Assembly (NCBI RefSeq): GCF_943912325.1
Contig: NZ_CALTTX010000005.1
Location: 15,294-79,293, forward strand
Length of the DNA: 64,000 bases
Origin: an uncultured Microbacterium sp.
GTDB taxonomy: Bacteria > Actinomycetota > Actinomycetes > Actinomycetales > Microbacteriaceae
Direction: 5' to 3'
Shown here: piece after piece, positions 8,238-18,106 of the stretch
How positions within the stretch are numbered: position 1 is the first letter of the stretch
Layout of the letters: each line of letters opens with the position of its first letter
Position numbers and translations under genes: made by a program
The notes under the pieces: generated by a model
What the model saw: the letters and a program-made list of their open reading frames with translations, nothing else
Told to the model about the DNA's origin: nothing
Database searches by the model: none

Positions 8238-8702
8238 ATGAGCGCACCAGTGAAGGTCAGCGGCGATGGATCGAGCTCGGCGACTCTGGCGTTGCGGGCT
8301 TTCGAAGAGGCCCTGCGGTGCGAGGACCGTGACATGCGCGCCGACCTCAGCCTCGGCGCCAACGACTTGAGCGCCGTCCGCTTAGTGCTCGATCGTGGCG
8401 CCGACGGCTTGCGTCCGAGCGACCTCGCCCGCGAACTCGGCATCTCGTCCGCCGCGACGACAGCGCTCATCGACCGACTCGAGCGAGCGGGCTTCGTCGA
8501 ACGATCACACGACGCCGAAGACCGACGCTCCGTGTCGGTGCGATCGACCCTCGACGCCGACTCGGCGATCGTGCGCGCCATCGATCGGGCATCCGAGCGA
8601 CGACTGCGCGCCCTTGAGTCACTCGAAACCGGCGATCGCGCCGTACTCGCCCGCAGCCTCAACGCCGTCACGGCCGCGATCAGCGCGGAAGAGACCCGTT
8701 GA
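8238..8702 (+). CDS. MarR family transcriptional regulator (second)
   Basis: A 154-residue winged-helix regulator. The HTH reads LRPSDLARELGISSAATTAL, followed by IDRLERAGFVERSHDAEDRR, the classical MarR recognition helix and wing. The ATG at 8238 is preferred to an upstream in-frame start (8187) because GGGAGG lies eight bases before it. It is divergent from the DUF7882-MarR pair across a 152-bp AT-rich region containing an interrupted inverted repeat, which suits autoregulation. It is only distantly similar to the other MarR protein. Confidence 0.88.
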   Translation: MSAPVKVSGDGSSSATLALRAFEEALRCEDRDMRADLSLGANDLSAVRLVLDRGADGLRPSDLARELGISSAATTALIDRLERAGFVERSHDAEDRRSVSVRSTLDADSAIVRAIDRASERRLRALESLETGDRAVLARSLNAVTAAISAEETR

Positions 8703-8726
8703 CCGCGCTTCGCTCGGGCCCGCGGG

Positions 8727-8764
8727 CCTTCTGACCTAGGCTGGCCCTTCTGACCTAGGCTGGC
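8727..8764 (+). promoter_or_regulatory. Perfect 19-bp tandem duplication carrying two -10 boxes
   Basis: CCTTCTGACCTAGGCTGGC occurs twice head to tail (8727-8745 and 8746-8764). Each copy contains TAGGCT. The second copy ends with TAGGCT at 8756-8761, six bases before the GTG of the FHA gene (leaderless); the first would start a transcript with a leader of about 19 bases. Confidence 0.7.
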
Positions 8765-8767
8765 TGA

Positions 8768-9847
8768 GTGTTCAGCTACTCCCCTCCCGAGCCCGGCGAG
8801 TATTCGCTCGGGTACGGAATGGTGAGCGACCGCTTCATCCTCGTCGTCGCGACCGAGATCGGTCATGCGCGAGCGACCGCGCTGTGGGATCTGATTTCGG
8901 CGATGGATACCACGATGGCCGACGTCCTCGGAGCGCTCGCGCGCCGCGGGCTCGAGGCCGTGCCGGATTTCGCAATCGTCGAGCTCGTCGACCCCTCGAC
9001 CCGCCGCGTCGCGGTTGCCTTGCGTGGCGCGGGCGTCGTGCACCTGCTCGGCGACGAGAGCCACCGCTTGACGGGCGAGGGCGCGGGCACGTGGATAGAG
9101 AGCACCGTCGAGCGCGTGCAGCACATGAGCGTCGGGCTGCATTCCGCCGTTCCGCGGGCCACCGCGCTTCCCTTCTTGCGGGGCGTCGTGCTCGCCGATC
9201 GTGTGCATCTCGGTGCGACCGCCGCAACGAGCGACGTCGTCCATCCAGAAGGCACCAACGAGCCCGTCGCCGCCGGCCTCGAAAGCGCGAACGACGAGCC
9301 TGCCACCATCGACCCGGCGGGCGACACGGCCGCGGACGATGACACGCCCGAGTGGGCCATCGGGGTCACGATGACGGGTCGCCCCGAACGCGCGGCCCCG
9401 GCGGGCGACGCCGACGAGGCCACGATCCTCGGTGAGCGCGCGAGCCGAAGCATCCCGGCTTCTGCACCACCGTTCGCCTTCGACGATCAGACACTGCTCG
9501 CCTCGCGCTCGCGCGGTCCTGCGCTCGGCCTCGTCTTCGGCGACGGACGCACCCTCGCTCTCAGCCGGCCGACCCTCGTGGGCCGCAACCCGAAATCCGA
9601 GCGTGCAGGGGTCGCGACGCACGTGTTGCGCTCGCCCAAGAAAGAGGTCTCGGGCACGCACGCCGAGCTCGAGGTCGTGGGCGAGGCCCTGCGGGTGCGC
9701 GATCTGGGATCGACGAACGGCACGATCGTCACGCCGCGCGGCGGCTCGCCGAAGCTGTTGCGCGACAGCGATGAAGCGCTGCTCAGCGAGGGGTCGAGCA
9801 TCGATTTCGGCGACGGGAACCGCGCCGTGTTCGCCCGCCTGTCGTAA
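8768..9847 (+). CDS. FHA-domain protein with N-terminal phosphatase-like domain
   Basis: First gene of the phospho-signalling cluster; 359 residues. The C-terminal quarter is a canonical FHA phosphothreonine-binding domain: LVGRNP, SGTHAEL, then DLGSTNGT. Residues 1-150 are a separate domain in which VELVDPSTRRVAVALRG and LGDESHRLTG recall the core strands of PP2C phosphatases, but without the DGMGG or SDG metal ligands. A similar domain precedes the FHA of the 24337 gene. The two domains are joined by a Pro/Ala/acidic linker. No signal peptide is seen, so it is probably a cytoplasmic adaptor that binds phosphorylated kinase or partner. Leaderless GTG start. Confidence 0.85.
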   Translation: MFSYSPPEPGEYSLGYGMVSDRFILVVATEIGHARATALWDLISAMDTTMADVLGALARRGLEAVPDFAIVELVDPSTRRVAVALRGAGVVHLLGDESHRLTGEGAGTWIESTVERVQHMSVGLHSAVPRATALPFLRGVVLADRVHLGATAATSDVVHPEGTNEPVAAGLESANDEPATIDPAGDTAADDDTPEWAIGVTMTGRPERAAPAGDADEATILGERASRSIPASAPPFAFDDQTLLASRSRGPALGLVFGDGRTLALSRPTLVGRNPKSERAGVATHVLRSPKKEVSGTHAELEVVGEALRVRDLGSTNGTIVTPRGGSPKLLRDSDEALLSEGSSIDFGDGNRAVFARLS

Positions 9848-9934
9848 CGATCACGTCACACGCCGCCGCACCGTGCGACGTTCCCTGTGCACCGTTACGT
9901 CGGCGCGCCAGCCGTGTGATATCAAAGACAAGCG

Positions 9935-11104
9935 TTGACGGCACCGGGAGGGGGCGATGTGGCCGGACGACTTCCCGCGGCACCACCGGTTCTGCCCGGT
10001 CTGACCTACGTGCGACCCCTCGGCACGGGGGGCTTCGCCGACGTCTTCCTCTTTCAGCAAGACATGCCGCGTCGGCCCGTCGCCGTCAAGGTTTTGCTCG
10101 AAGACATCGTCGACGACACGGTCTTGCGCATGTTCAACGCCGAGGCCGACGTCATGGCGAGCCTGAGCGCGCACCCCTCTATCCTGACCGTTTATCAAGC
10201 ATCGATCTCGTCCGACGGGCGACCGTACCTCGTCATGGAGTACTGCCCCGGCTCGCTCACGACGCGGTACCGCCGCGAGCGGATCCCAGTGGACGAGGTG
10301 CTACACATCGGGGTCAAGATCGCCTCCGCGCTTGAGACCGCGCACCGCGCGGGACTGCTGCATCGCGACGTCAAACCTTCCAACATTCTGACGACCTCGT
10401 TCGGGATGCCGGTGCTGAGCGACTTCGGAATCGCGACCTCGGTCCGCGCGCGCGAAGACGATGTGCTTGCGATGTCGGTTCCGTGGAGCGCCCCGGAGAT
10501 CGTCGACGAGCAGAGCTCCGGCACGATCGCGACCGAAGTCTGGAGCCTCGGCGCGACCGTGTATTCGCTGCTCGCGGGTCACAGCCCGTTCGAGCGCGCC
10601 GGGAGCGGCCAGAACCAGCGCGAACAGCTCAAGGCGCGCATCCGCCGCGCAAGCTACACCCCGACGGGCCGCGACGACGTTCCTGCGAGCCTCGAGCAAC
10701 TCTTGCGTTCGTCGATGTCACGCTCCCCTGCCGGGCGGCCCGCGTCGGCGGCTGAGTTCGCACACCAGCTTCAGCTCATCCAGCACGAGCTGGGGCTCGG
10801 GCACACCCCCATCGAGGTATCGACCGACGAATGGGCCTCGACCGCGACCCCCGTGTCGTTCGACGACGCCGAGTTGCGCGGGGTCACGCGCGCCGCCGTC
10901 GCCTACGACACGCGCCGTCCGGCTCGCTCGCGCACCGGAGGCGACCGCACCCCCTCGGCCTCTGACACGCTGCTACCGGGTTCGGAGTCGGCGCCCCGTC
11001 GCGGATCGCGCGTCGGGCTCGCGTTGCTCATCGTGCTCGGCTCGCTCGCCGTCGTCGCCGCGGCCGCCGCCGCGATCGTCATCGTCTCGCAGGGCGGGCT
11101 CTGA
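9935..11104 (+). CDS. Membrane-anchored Ser/Thr protein kinase
   Basis: Hanks-type kinase of 389 residues: glycine loop LGTGGFADVF, VAVKVL lysine, catalytic HRDVKPSN, DFGIAT and APE as SAPEIVD, all intact. It ends in a basic stretch and one transmembrane helix (about residues 363-385) with almost nothing outside, so it lacks the PASTA sensor of PknB. The TTG at 9935 is chosen because it gives an MTAP start like the paralogue at 25554; a GTG at 9959 preceded by GGGAGGGGG is a serious alternative. Its stop overlaps the start of the giant Ig protein by one base, so the two are coupled. Confidence 0.92.
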   Translation: MTAPGGGDVAGRLPAAPPVLPGLTYVRPLGTGGFADVFLFQQDMPRRPVAVKVLLEDIVDDTVLRMFNAEADVMASLSAHPSILTVYQASISSDGRPYLVMEYCPGSLTTRYRRERIPVDEVLHIGVKIASALETAHRAGLLHRDVKPSNILTTSFGMPVLSDFGIATSVRAREDDVLAMSVPWSAPEIVDEQSSGTIATEVWSLGATVYSLLAGHSPFERAGSGQNQREQLKARIRRASYTPTGRDDVPASLEQLLRSSMSRSPAGRPASAAEFAHQLQLIQHELGLGHTPIEVSTDEWASTATPVSFDDAELRGVTRAAVAYDTRRPARSRTGGDRTPSASDTLLPGSESAPRRGSRVGLALLIVLGSLAVVAAAAAAIVIVSQGGL

Positions 11105-14100
11105 TGGCGACAGAGCGCCGACTGCAGCGCGACGCCGCGCGCCTGTCCCGTACGCGGTCGCTGCTGATCGGCGGCGCGCTCACCGCGATCGCGGCGCTCG
11201 CCATCACCCTCGCGGTCGTCTGGCCAGGATTCGACGCGCGCGAAACCCCCGTCGATTCCGGATCGATCTGGGCCCTGCAGTCGGGCGAGGGCCGTCGTTA
11301 CGCGCGCATCAACCTCGAGCTCGACGAGATCGACACCGTCAAGCGCGTCGAGAACCCGAGCGGTCTCGTGCAGTCGGCCGACCGCCTCTTCGTCTTCACC
11401 GACGGCGACGCGCGCTACGCCGATGTCGACCTGGGCGCTCCGATAGACCTCGGCGCCGACGCCGAAGACGCCTACACGGCGACCCCCTCAGGCACGTCCG
11501 AGGTCGCATCGAGCGGGTCGTACATCGCCTACCTGACCGACGCCGGCGCGGTGTACGCCGCTTCGATCAACGCGCAGAGCGCCGAGGGCCGAAGCCCCAG
11601 CATCCGGATCGATCCCTATGCCGACGATTCGCGCCCCGTGGACGAACGACCGACGTTCGCCGCAAGCACCGTGACGATCGGCAATGACGGCACCGTCTAC
11701 GCGTACTCACCGACCGAGGGTCGCGTCATTCGCGCCGACGCCGCAACGGGGCGAATCGAGGGTGAGGATGCCGTCACCGACGGCCCGACCGACGCGGCAC
11801 AGCTGAGCGTCGTCGATGACACGTGGGCACTGTTCGAGGCGTCGTCGGGCAACGTGTGGATCCGAGGCAAGCAGCAACCGGTCAGTTCCGGAGCGACAGC
11901 GGGCCTGCTGCAGCGGCCCGGCGGCACGGGGTCGGTCATCTACGTCGCCGACGCGGCCGGGCTCGTCGCCGTCAGCCTCGACGGCTCGGGCTCGCAGCGC
12001 GTCGTCGATGACGCCTCGGGCACACCCGCCGCGCCGATGCCGTCGCGCACCGGCGTCTACGCCGCGTGGCTCCCCGCAACGGGCGAGGGCCGACTATGGT
12101 CGTCGACCGCGGGCGAGACCACTCTCGATTACGCAGGTAAGGACCTCGGCGATGAGATCGCGCCCGAGTTCCAGTCCAACGGCACCCGCATGATCCTGAA
12201 CGACACGCGTTCCGGCTGGGTGTGGAGCGTGCCCGATGGGCGTCTCGTGCCCTCGTCGCAGCAGTGGGAACCCGAGCAACCCGAAGCGCCGACGACGAAC
12301 GAGCAGGTCGAGGCCGAGCGCGTGATCGACCCGAAGCCGCCGATCGCCGTCGCCGACGCGTTCGGCGTGCGGGCCGGGCGCACCGTCGTGTTGCCCGTGC
12401 TGCTCAACGACCACGACCCCAACGAAGACGTGCTGAGCATCGTGCCGACCTCGCTCGAGGGCCTCGATGCGTCGTTCGGAACCGTCGCCCTCGCGAACCA
12501 GCAACAAGAGGTCGTCGTCACGGTCGCGCCCGGCGCCTCGGGAACGGCGACATTCCGCTACCGCATCACGGATGGCACCTCGCCCGACGGGCTGCTGTCA
12601 GAACCCGCAACCGTGACGCTCACGGTGCAGCCGCCCGGCACGAACAGCGCGCCCGCGTGGTGCGCCGTCGAGGGATGCCTGTCGGAGTGGCCGTCGCCGC
12701 AGGTGCAGGCCGGTGGCACCGTGCGCGTCGACGCGCTCAAGGGCTGGGTCGACCCCGACGGCGACCCGTTCTACATTGCGAGCGCGACGAGCGCCGGCCA
12801 GGTCGGCACGGTGCAGGTCGATCCGCAGGGGACGATCACCTACCAGCATCCCGATCCCAATGCCGCCGAAGCGCTCACCGTGCCGATCACCGTAACCGTC
12901 TCGGATGTCTTCGGCGCGACGGCGCAGAAGGTGCTGACCATCTCGGTCACCCCAGCGCCCGCGCTCACGGCCGAATCCTTTGCGATCACCGGCCCGACGA
13001 ACCAGCCCGTGACGGTCGATGTGCGCCCGCACGTGTCAGGCGTCTCGGGCGCCGTGCGCCTGGTCTCGGCGCGGCCGCTCGTCGAGAACAGCGGGCAGAT
13101 CGCCGTCAATGGCGCGGCGGGCTCGTTCACGTTCACGGGGACCGATGCCGGTTCGTACCTCGTGCAGTACACGGTGGGCGATTCGCGCGGCGAGGCCATC
13201 GGGCAGACCCGCATCACGCTCGTGGATCCCGCGCAGGCACAGGTGTCGTCGCCGCCGCTCACGGCGTTCGTGCGTCCGGGTGAAGACACCACGATCGACC
13301 TGCTCTCGGCCGTGTCGAATCCCGCGGGCCTCGTCTTGCTTGCGAGCGACGTGCAGAAGCAGCCCGGCCAGGCCGCCAGCCTCACGGCCGACCTCGTCGG
13401 CCAGAGCATGTTGCGCGTGACGGGCGTCACCGACAACGGCCAGCCCGGGACCCTCGGCGTCGTGCGCTACACGATCTCGGACGGCACCGGCAACGCGTAC
13501 ACGCAGGCGGCGGGCGAGGTCACGGTCGTGCTGCTGCCGGCCGCGGGCGCCGACCCGCCCGTCGCCGTCGATGACGCAGCGACGGTGCGCGTGGGAGCCG
13601 CCGTCGATATCCCGGTGCTCGACAACGACTCGTCGCCGGCCGGCACGCTCATCGCTCTCGACCCATCGAAGGTGCAGACGGATGCCGAGGGTGCGCTCGC
13701 TTTCGCGAGCGGTCGTCTCGTGCGGTTCCTCGCCCCCGAGGCGCCGGGAACCTACCGAATCGGCTACACGATCTACCGCGTCGGCTTCCCCGACGTCACC
13801 GACTCGGCCAACGTCTACGTCACCGTGACGCCGCGCGACGCGAACCAGGCGCCCGTCCCCCACACGCTCGTCGGGCGCGTGCTGAGCGGGGCGAGTGTGT
13901 CCATCCCGTTCGACCGCTTCGGCGTCGACCCCGACGGCGATCTGGTTTCACTCGACCGGATCGTGTCACAGCCCGCGCGCGGCTCGGCGGCGATCTCCGC
14001 CGAGGGCGACGCAATCGTCTACACGAGCGACCCCGGCGACCGGGGACAGGTGACCTTCACGTATCAGGTGCGCGACGCGCAGGGTGCGACCGGCACGGCC

Positions 14101-17091
14101 GAAGTGCGCATCGGCGTGCTGGATGCCACGGCCGACCCGAGCCCCGTGACGTACAGCGACTACGTGCAGGTGCAGGTGGGCGATCACACGGCCGTCGTGC
14201 GTCCCGCCGACAACGACATCGACCCCTCGGGCTCGAAGCTCGAGGTGATCGATGTGCGTCCCAACGCCGAAGTGGGCTCGAGCGAGTATGACCACCTCGA
14301 CGCGCAGCTCGGCTCGACGACCGATGGAGAAGTGACCTTCGCGGCCGGAAACGACCTCGGCACGTCGTCGTTCGTTTACACCGTCCGCAACGCGGCGGGT
14401 GACACGGCGATCGGGCTGATCGTGCTCAAGGTCGTGCGCGACCCGGTGCCCGATTACCCTGCCGTGCGCGACACGAGCCTGACGGTCGAGACGCGCGAGG
14501 ACTTCCCCGCCGGAATCGACGTCGTCTCGGGGCGCGTCGCGTGGGGTGCGGGCGATATCAACACGCTGAAGCTCGACCTGTGGCAACCCCAACCGGGCAT
14601 CACGGTCGACGGGTGGAAGATCTCGGGCGCCGTGCCCGAACAGACGCTTCTGCTGCCGTTCCGGTTGACCGGGACTTCGTTCGACGGCCGCGAGGTCGTG
14701 ACGTATGGCTTCCTACGCGTGCCCGGAACCCGTGACATCCAACTCTCCCTTCGCTCATCGCTCTCGACGCTGACGGTCGACGAGAACGGTCAGGCAGAGC
14801 TCGATCTGGCAAAAGCGGTCGCGGTGCCATCGGGGGCGACGCTCGAGATCGATCCGGGGCGCATCCAGGTCGGTAAGGCGCGCACGGCCGCAACGTGCGA
14901 AGCGGTCTCGAAGACCGTCGTGCGTTACTCGGCTGGAGCGGGAGCGCCGTGGTCCGACACGTGCACCGTGCCCGTGCGACTACAGGGCGGCGATGCCTAC
15001 ACGTTCCTCGCTGTGCACGTCACCGTGATCGCGGCCGATCCGTTGCCCGAGCTGCGCCCCGCCTCGATCGCCGTCAGCCCCGGCGACACGGCGTCGTACG
15101 CGCTCGGCGACATGACGTCCTGGGCGAGTCGCGAGGACTGGAGCTCAATCCAATACGACGCGGCGTATACGGGAGACCAGTTCACCGTCGTGCGCGACGG
15201 CGCAACGCTGACGATTACGGCGAAGGATGCCGCGCGTGCGGGCCGACAGGAGCCGGTCACCGTCACACTTCCTAGCCACCGCACGACGGTGCCCGCAACT
15301 CTCACCCTGACGGTCGGGCCCGCGCCCTCGACCCTGCCGAAGGGCGGCACAGCGGCCGCGCAGTGCTCGCAAGCGGGCGGAAACCTCTCGTGCGATATCC
15401 CGGTCATCGGCGCGGCGGGCGAGGTGAACCCGCTCCCCGGCACACCGTTGCGGCTCTCTGCCGTCTCGCCCTCGTCGAACTGCGCGGGCGTGACGTTCTC
15501 GGCCGTTGACGAGCGCACAGCACGCGCGTCGTGGGCGGCGGAATCGGCGGGTGCGGCGAGCTGCCGCGGCTCGTTCTCGGTCGTCGACGCGCAAGGCCGC
15601 ATATCAGGCGGCGACCGCGACGGCACCCTGTTGCTCGATCTGCGCGGGTTGCCCGCCGACCCCTCGCGCGTCAGTTGGGTGGGCTACACCGAGTCGACCG
15701 TGTCGCTACAGGTCGCTTCCGACATCGCTTCGTACCCCGCCGTCACGGGCTACCGGGTCACGGGTGCCGGTAGCCAGGTCATGTGCCCCGCGAACGGGAC
15801 CTGCCCACCGATCGCCGCACCGCAGCTCGGCCTGCCCTACACCTACGAAGTGCACGCCGTGAACGACGTCGGCGAGTCCCGGCGTACGGTCTCGGTGCAG
15901 GCGTGGTCGTACGCGCCGCCGGCCGGTCCGACCGGCTCGAGTGCACAGCCCGTGCCGACCTCCGACGGCAGCGGCGGCCTCGCCGACGTCACGCTGACGG
16001 GAATCGACCCGTCGACGGCGCGGATCGAGCTCTCGGGTCCGGTCGAGACGCGCACGCTCGACGTCTCGGGCAAGAGTCAGATCACCTTCCCGTCGTTCCC
16101 GACGGGTGGCAACGCCGTCGCGACTCTGACGGCGACCCCCATCACCGGTCTGACGCCGCCCGTGCAATTCGGTGCGCAGTCCCGCGGCGGCGCCGTGACG
16201 CTCACGGCGTTCGGGCTCGGCACGCCGGGGCTCACGCTCTCGTCGACCCGTTCCGAGGGTTCCGACCCCGGCTCCATCACGGTCACGGCGAAGGTGAATG
16301 CGAACGGACCGCAGCAGAACGGCGTATCGCTGTTGGTCGGCTTCAGCGAGGACGGTGGCTACTGCTCACCGGATCAGCAGGTGTCGGGAGCATCCGGAAC
16401 CGTCACGCGCACCTACGGCAACCTGCCGCTGTGGCAGCGCAAGACGATCTATTCGTGCGCCGAGCACCGGTACGCCTACAACGGCCAGCAGCAGGGCTAC
16501 GGCCGCGCCTCGCAATCGACCACCAACGTTCCGATCAGCACGATCCCGACGCCGAGCGGCCAGCCGACCTATCGCATCGGCTCGCAGAATTCCGTTCAGG
16601 ACGGCGTCGTTGCCTGGAATCGGATTGACGCGCCGAACCTCTACACCTCGCGTCCGTTCGACGTGCGATACACCGCCGATGGCGGCGCACACTGGGTGAA
16701 AGCCAACGATTTCGCATCGATCGTGCGGGTAGGCACAGCGAGCTCCATCAAGGCCGCGTCGTGTAGCGACGAGTTCGGTTGCTCCTCCCTCATCGAGGTC
16801 AGGGTCGCCGAGAACTCCGCTGCTCCGTACCCCGTCACCGCGACGTTCTCGGGAGCCTGCAGCTCTGCCGGTCCCGCCTCGCCCAAGGTCACGGCTCCCG
16901 CCGACACCTGGTCGTACACCGCCCAATGGACCGATCCCTGGGTCGGCTCCAGCTATTGGGACGTGAAGATCACCTGGCTGAGCGGCGACACCGTCACTCC
17001 GGGCTTCTCAGATCTCGATGACTACGACGGGCGCAACACCTCCTGTCCGGGTCCGAACGCGCCGACGCCGACGCCGACGCCCTCCCCCTGA
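11104..17091 (+). CDS. Giant Ig-like/FN3 surface protein
   Basis: 1995 residues, the largest gene in the window. A basic N-terminus and one membrane helix (about residues 19-42) suggest an uncleaved anchor with everything else outside the cell. Residues 50-390 look like a beta-propeller of short repeats. From about 415 onward there are tandem Ig-like domains whose starts repeat PPIAVADAFGVRAG / PPVAVDDAATVRVG with a PVLxND motif (the cadherin-like/Big type). Near the C-terminus is an FN3-like domain, and the protein ends in a Pro/Thr tail without LPXTG or a C-terminal helix. Position and architecture match the fn3 gene of bifidobacterial PFNA clusters. A role in adhesion, envelope sensing or as a kinase substrate is inference. 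Confidence 0.88.
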   Translation: MATERRLQRDAARLSRTRSLLIGGALTAIAALAITLAVVWPGFDARETPVDSGSIWALQSGEGRRYARINLELDEIDTVKRVENPSGLVQSADRLFVFTDGDARYADVDLGAPIDLGADAEDAYTATPSGTSEVASSGSYIAYLTDAGAVYAASINAQSAEGRSPSIRIDPYADDSRPVDERPTFAASTVTIGNDGTVYAYSPTEGRVIRADAATGRIEGEDAVTDGPTDAAQLSVVDDTWALFEASSGNVWIRGKQQPVSSGATAGLLQRPGGTGSVIYVADAAGLVAVSLDGSGSQRVVDDASGTPAAPMPSRTGVYAAWLPATGEGRLWSSTAGETTLDYAGKDLGDEIAPEFQSNGTRMILNDTRSGWVWSVPDGRLVPSSQQWEPEQPEAPTTNEQVEAERVIDPKPPIAVADAFGVRAGRTVVLPVLLNDHDPNEDVLSIVPTSLEGLDASFGTVALANQQQEVVVTVAPGASGTATFRYRITDGTSPDGLLSEPATVTLTVQPPGTNSAPAWCAVEGCLSEWPSPQVQAGGTVRVDALKGWVDPDGDPFYIASATSAGQVGTVQVDPQGTITYQHPDPNAAEALTVPITVTVSDVFGATAQKVLTISVTPAPALTAESFAITGPTNQPVTVDVRPHVSGVSGAVRLVSARPLVENSGQIAVNGAAGSFTFTGTDAGSYLVQYTVGDSRGEAIGQTRITLVDPAQAQVSSPPLTAFVRPGEDTTIDLLSAVSNPAGLVLLASDVQKQPGQAASLTADLVGQSMLRVTGVTDNGQPGTLGVVRYTISDGTGNAYTQAAGEVTVVLLPAAGADPPVAVDDAATVRVGAAVDIPVLDNDSSPAGTLIALDPSKVQTDAEGALAFASGRLVRFLAPEAPGTYRIGYTIYRVGFPDVTDSANVYVTVTPRDANQAPVPHTLVGRVLSGASVSIPFDRFGVDPDGDLVSLDRIVSQPARGSAAISAEGDAIVYTSDPGDRGQVTFTYQVRDAQGATGTAEVRIGVLDATADPSPVTYSDYVQVQVGDHTAVVRPADNDIDPSGSKLEVIDVRPNAEVGSSEYDHLDAQLGSTTDGEVTFAAGNDLGTSSFVYTVRNAAGDTAIGLIVLKVVRDPVPDYPAVRDTSLTVETREDFPAGIDVVSGRVAWGAGDINTLKLDLWQPQPGITVDGWKISGAVPEQTLLLPFRLTGTSFDGREVVTYGFLRVPGTRDIQLSLRSSLSTLTVDENGQAELDLAKAVAVPSGATLEIDPGRIQVGKARTAATCEAVSKTVVRYSAGAGAPWSDTCTVPVRLQGGDAYTFLAVHVTVIAADPLPELRPASIAVSPGDTASYALGDMTSWASREDWSSIQYDAAYTGDQFTVVRDGATLTITAKDAARAGRQEPVTVTLPSHRTTVPATLTLTVGPAPSTLPKGGTAAAQCSQAGGNLSCDIPVIGAAGEVNPLPGTPLRLSAVSPSSNCAGVTFSAVDERTARASWAAESAGAASCRGSFSVVDAQGRISGGDRDGTLLLDLRGLPADPSRVSWVGYTESTVSLQVASDIASYPAVTGYRVTGAGSQVMCPANGTCPPIAAPQLGLPYTYEVHAVNDVGESRRTVSVQAWSYAPPAGPTGSSAQPVPTSDGSGGLADVTLTGIDPSTARIELSGPVETRTLDVSGKSQITFPSFPTGGNAVATLTATPITGLTPPVQFGAQSRGGAVTLTAFGLGTPGLTLSSTRSEGSDPGSITVTAKVNANGPQQNGVSLLVGFSEDGGYCSPDQQVSGASGTVTRTYGNLPLWQRKTIYSCAEHRYAYNGQQQGYGRASQSTTNVPISTIPTPSGQPTYRIGSQNSVQDGVVAWNRIDAPNLYTSRPFDVRYTADGGAHWVKANDFASIVRVGTASSIKAASCSDEFGCSSLIEVRVAENSAAPYPVTATFSGACSSAGPASPKVTAPADTWSYTAQWTDPWVGSSYWDVKITWLSGDTVTPGFSDLDDYDGRNTSCPGPNAPTPTPTPSP

Positions 17092-17130
17092 GCATCCGTC
17101 CGAAACGTCCGCACCAACCGAAGGACCCAC

Positions 17131-18096
17131 ATGTCGATCTCCCCCGAGCAGAGCACCTGGTTCGAAGACACCTTCCGAGCGCTCGTCGCCAACGTCGAGC
17201 AGGTCGTCCTCGGCAAGCGTCACGTCGTCGAGTTGGCTTTCACGGCGTTCATCGCCGAAGGCCACGTGCTGCTCGAAGACGTCCCGGGAACCGGCAAGAC
17301 GTCGCTCGCGCGGGCGATCGGCGAGAGCGTGGCGGGCACGTCGAGCCGCATCCAGTTCACTCCCGATCTGCTCCCGGGCGACGTCACGGGTATCACGGTG
17401 TATGACCAGAAGCGCGGCGAGTTCGAGTTCCACGCCGGCCCGATCTTTGCCAACGTCGTGCTCGCCGACGAGATCAACCGGGCAAGCCCCAAGACCCAGT
17501 CGGCGCTGCTCGAGGTCATGGAAGAGGGCCGCGTCACGATCGACGGTGTGACCCGCTCGGTCGGCGTGCCGTTCCTCGTGGTCGCGACGCAGAACCCCGT
17601 CGAGCAGGCGGGAACCTATCGTCTGCCCGAAGCGCAGCTCGACCGCTTCCTGATGAAGACCTCGCTCGGCTACCCCGACCACGCGGCGACCATGCGCATC
17701 CTCGAGAACAGCGCCGAAGGCCGCCGCGAGGTCTCGCCGATCATCACTCCCGAAGCCCTCGTGACGCTCTCGAGCATCGCCCGCGAGGTCTTCCTCAACC
17801 CCCTCGTGCTCGACTACATCGGCCGCATCGTCGACGCGACCCGCAACGCCGCCCAGGTGCGCCTCGGGGTGAGCGTGCGCGGCGCCCTCGCCCTCACGCG
17901 CGCCGCCAAGGTCTGGGCGCTCGCCCATGGCCGCGCCTACGTCACTCCCGATGACGTCAAGGCTCTCGCCGAGCCCGTCCTCGCGCACCGTCTCATCCTC
18001 GACGCCGAAGCGGAGTTCGACGGGGTCACCGCCGAAGCGGTGATCGGCCAGGTGTTACTCGACACGACTCCTCCGACGCAGCGCGAATCGGCCTGA
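17131..18096 (+). CDS. MoxR family AAA+ ATPase
   Basis: A 321-residue AAA+ protein with Walker A DVPGTGKTSLARAIG, Walker B VLADEINRASPK, sensor VVATQNPVE and the MoxR-specific EAQLDRFLMK. MoxR ATPases act as chaperones that assemble or activate extracytoplasmic or metal-dependent complexes and are almost always encoded beside DUF58 and transglutaminase-like proteins, as here. RBS GAAGGA precedes the ATG. It follows the giant protein after 39 bases and is eleven bases from DUF58. Confidence 0.95.
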   Translation: MSISPEQSTWFEDTFRALVANVEQVVLGKRHVVELAFTAFIAEGHVLLEDVPGTGKTSLARAIGESVAGTSSRIQFTPDLLPGDVTGITVYDQKRGEFEFHAGPIFANVVLADEINRASPKTQSALLEVMEEGRVTIDGVTRSVGVPFLVVATQNPVEQAGTYRLPEAQLDRFLMKTSLGYPDHAATMRILENSAEGRREVSPIITPEALVTLSSIAREVFLNPLVLDYIGRIVDATRNAAQVRLGVSVRGALALTRAAKVWALAHGRAYVTPDDVKALAEPVLAHRLILDAEAEFDGVTAEAVIGQVLLDTTPPTQRESA

Positions 18097-18106
18097 TAGC
18101 ACCACC

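Noticed and set aside
8093..9661. 522-residue minus-strand frame over the second MarR and FHA genes
   Set aside because: Arg/Ser-rich shadow; the plus strand has canonical MarR and FHA domains and matching starts.
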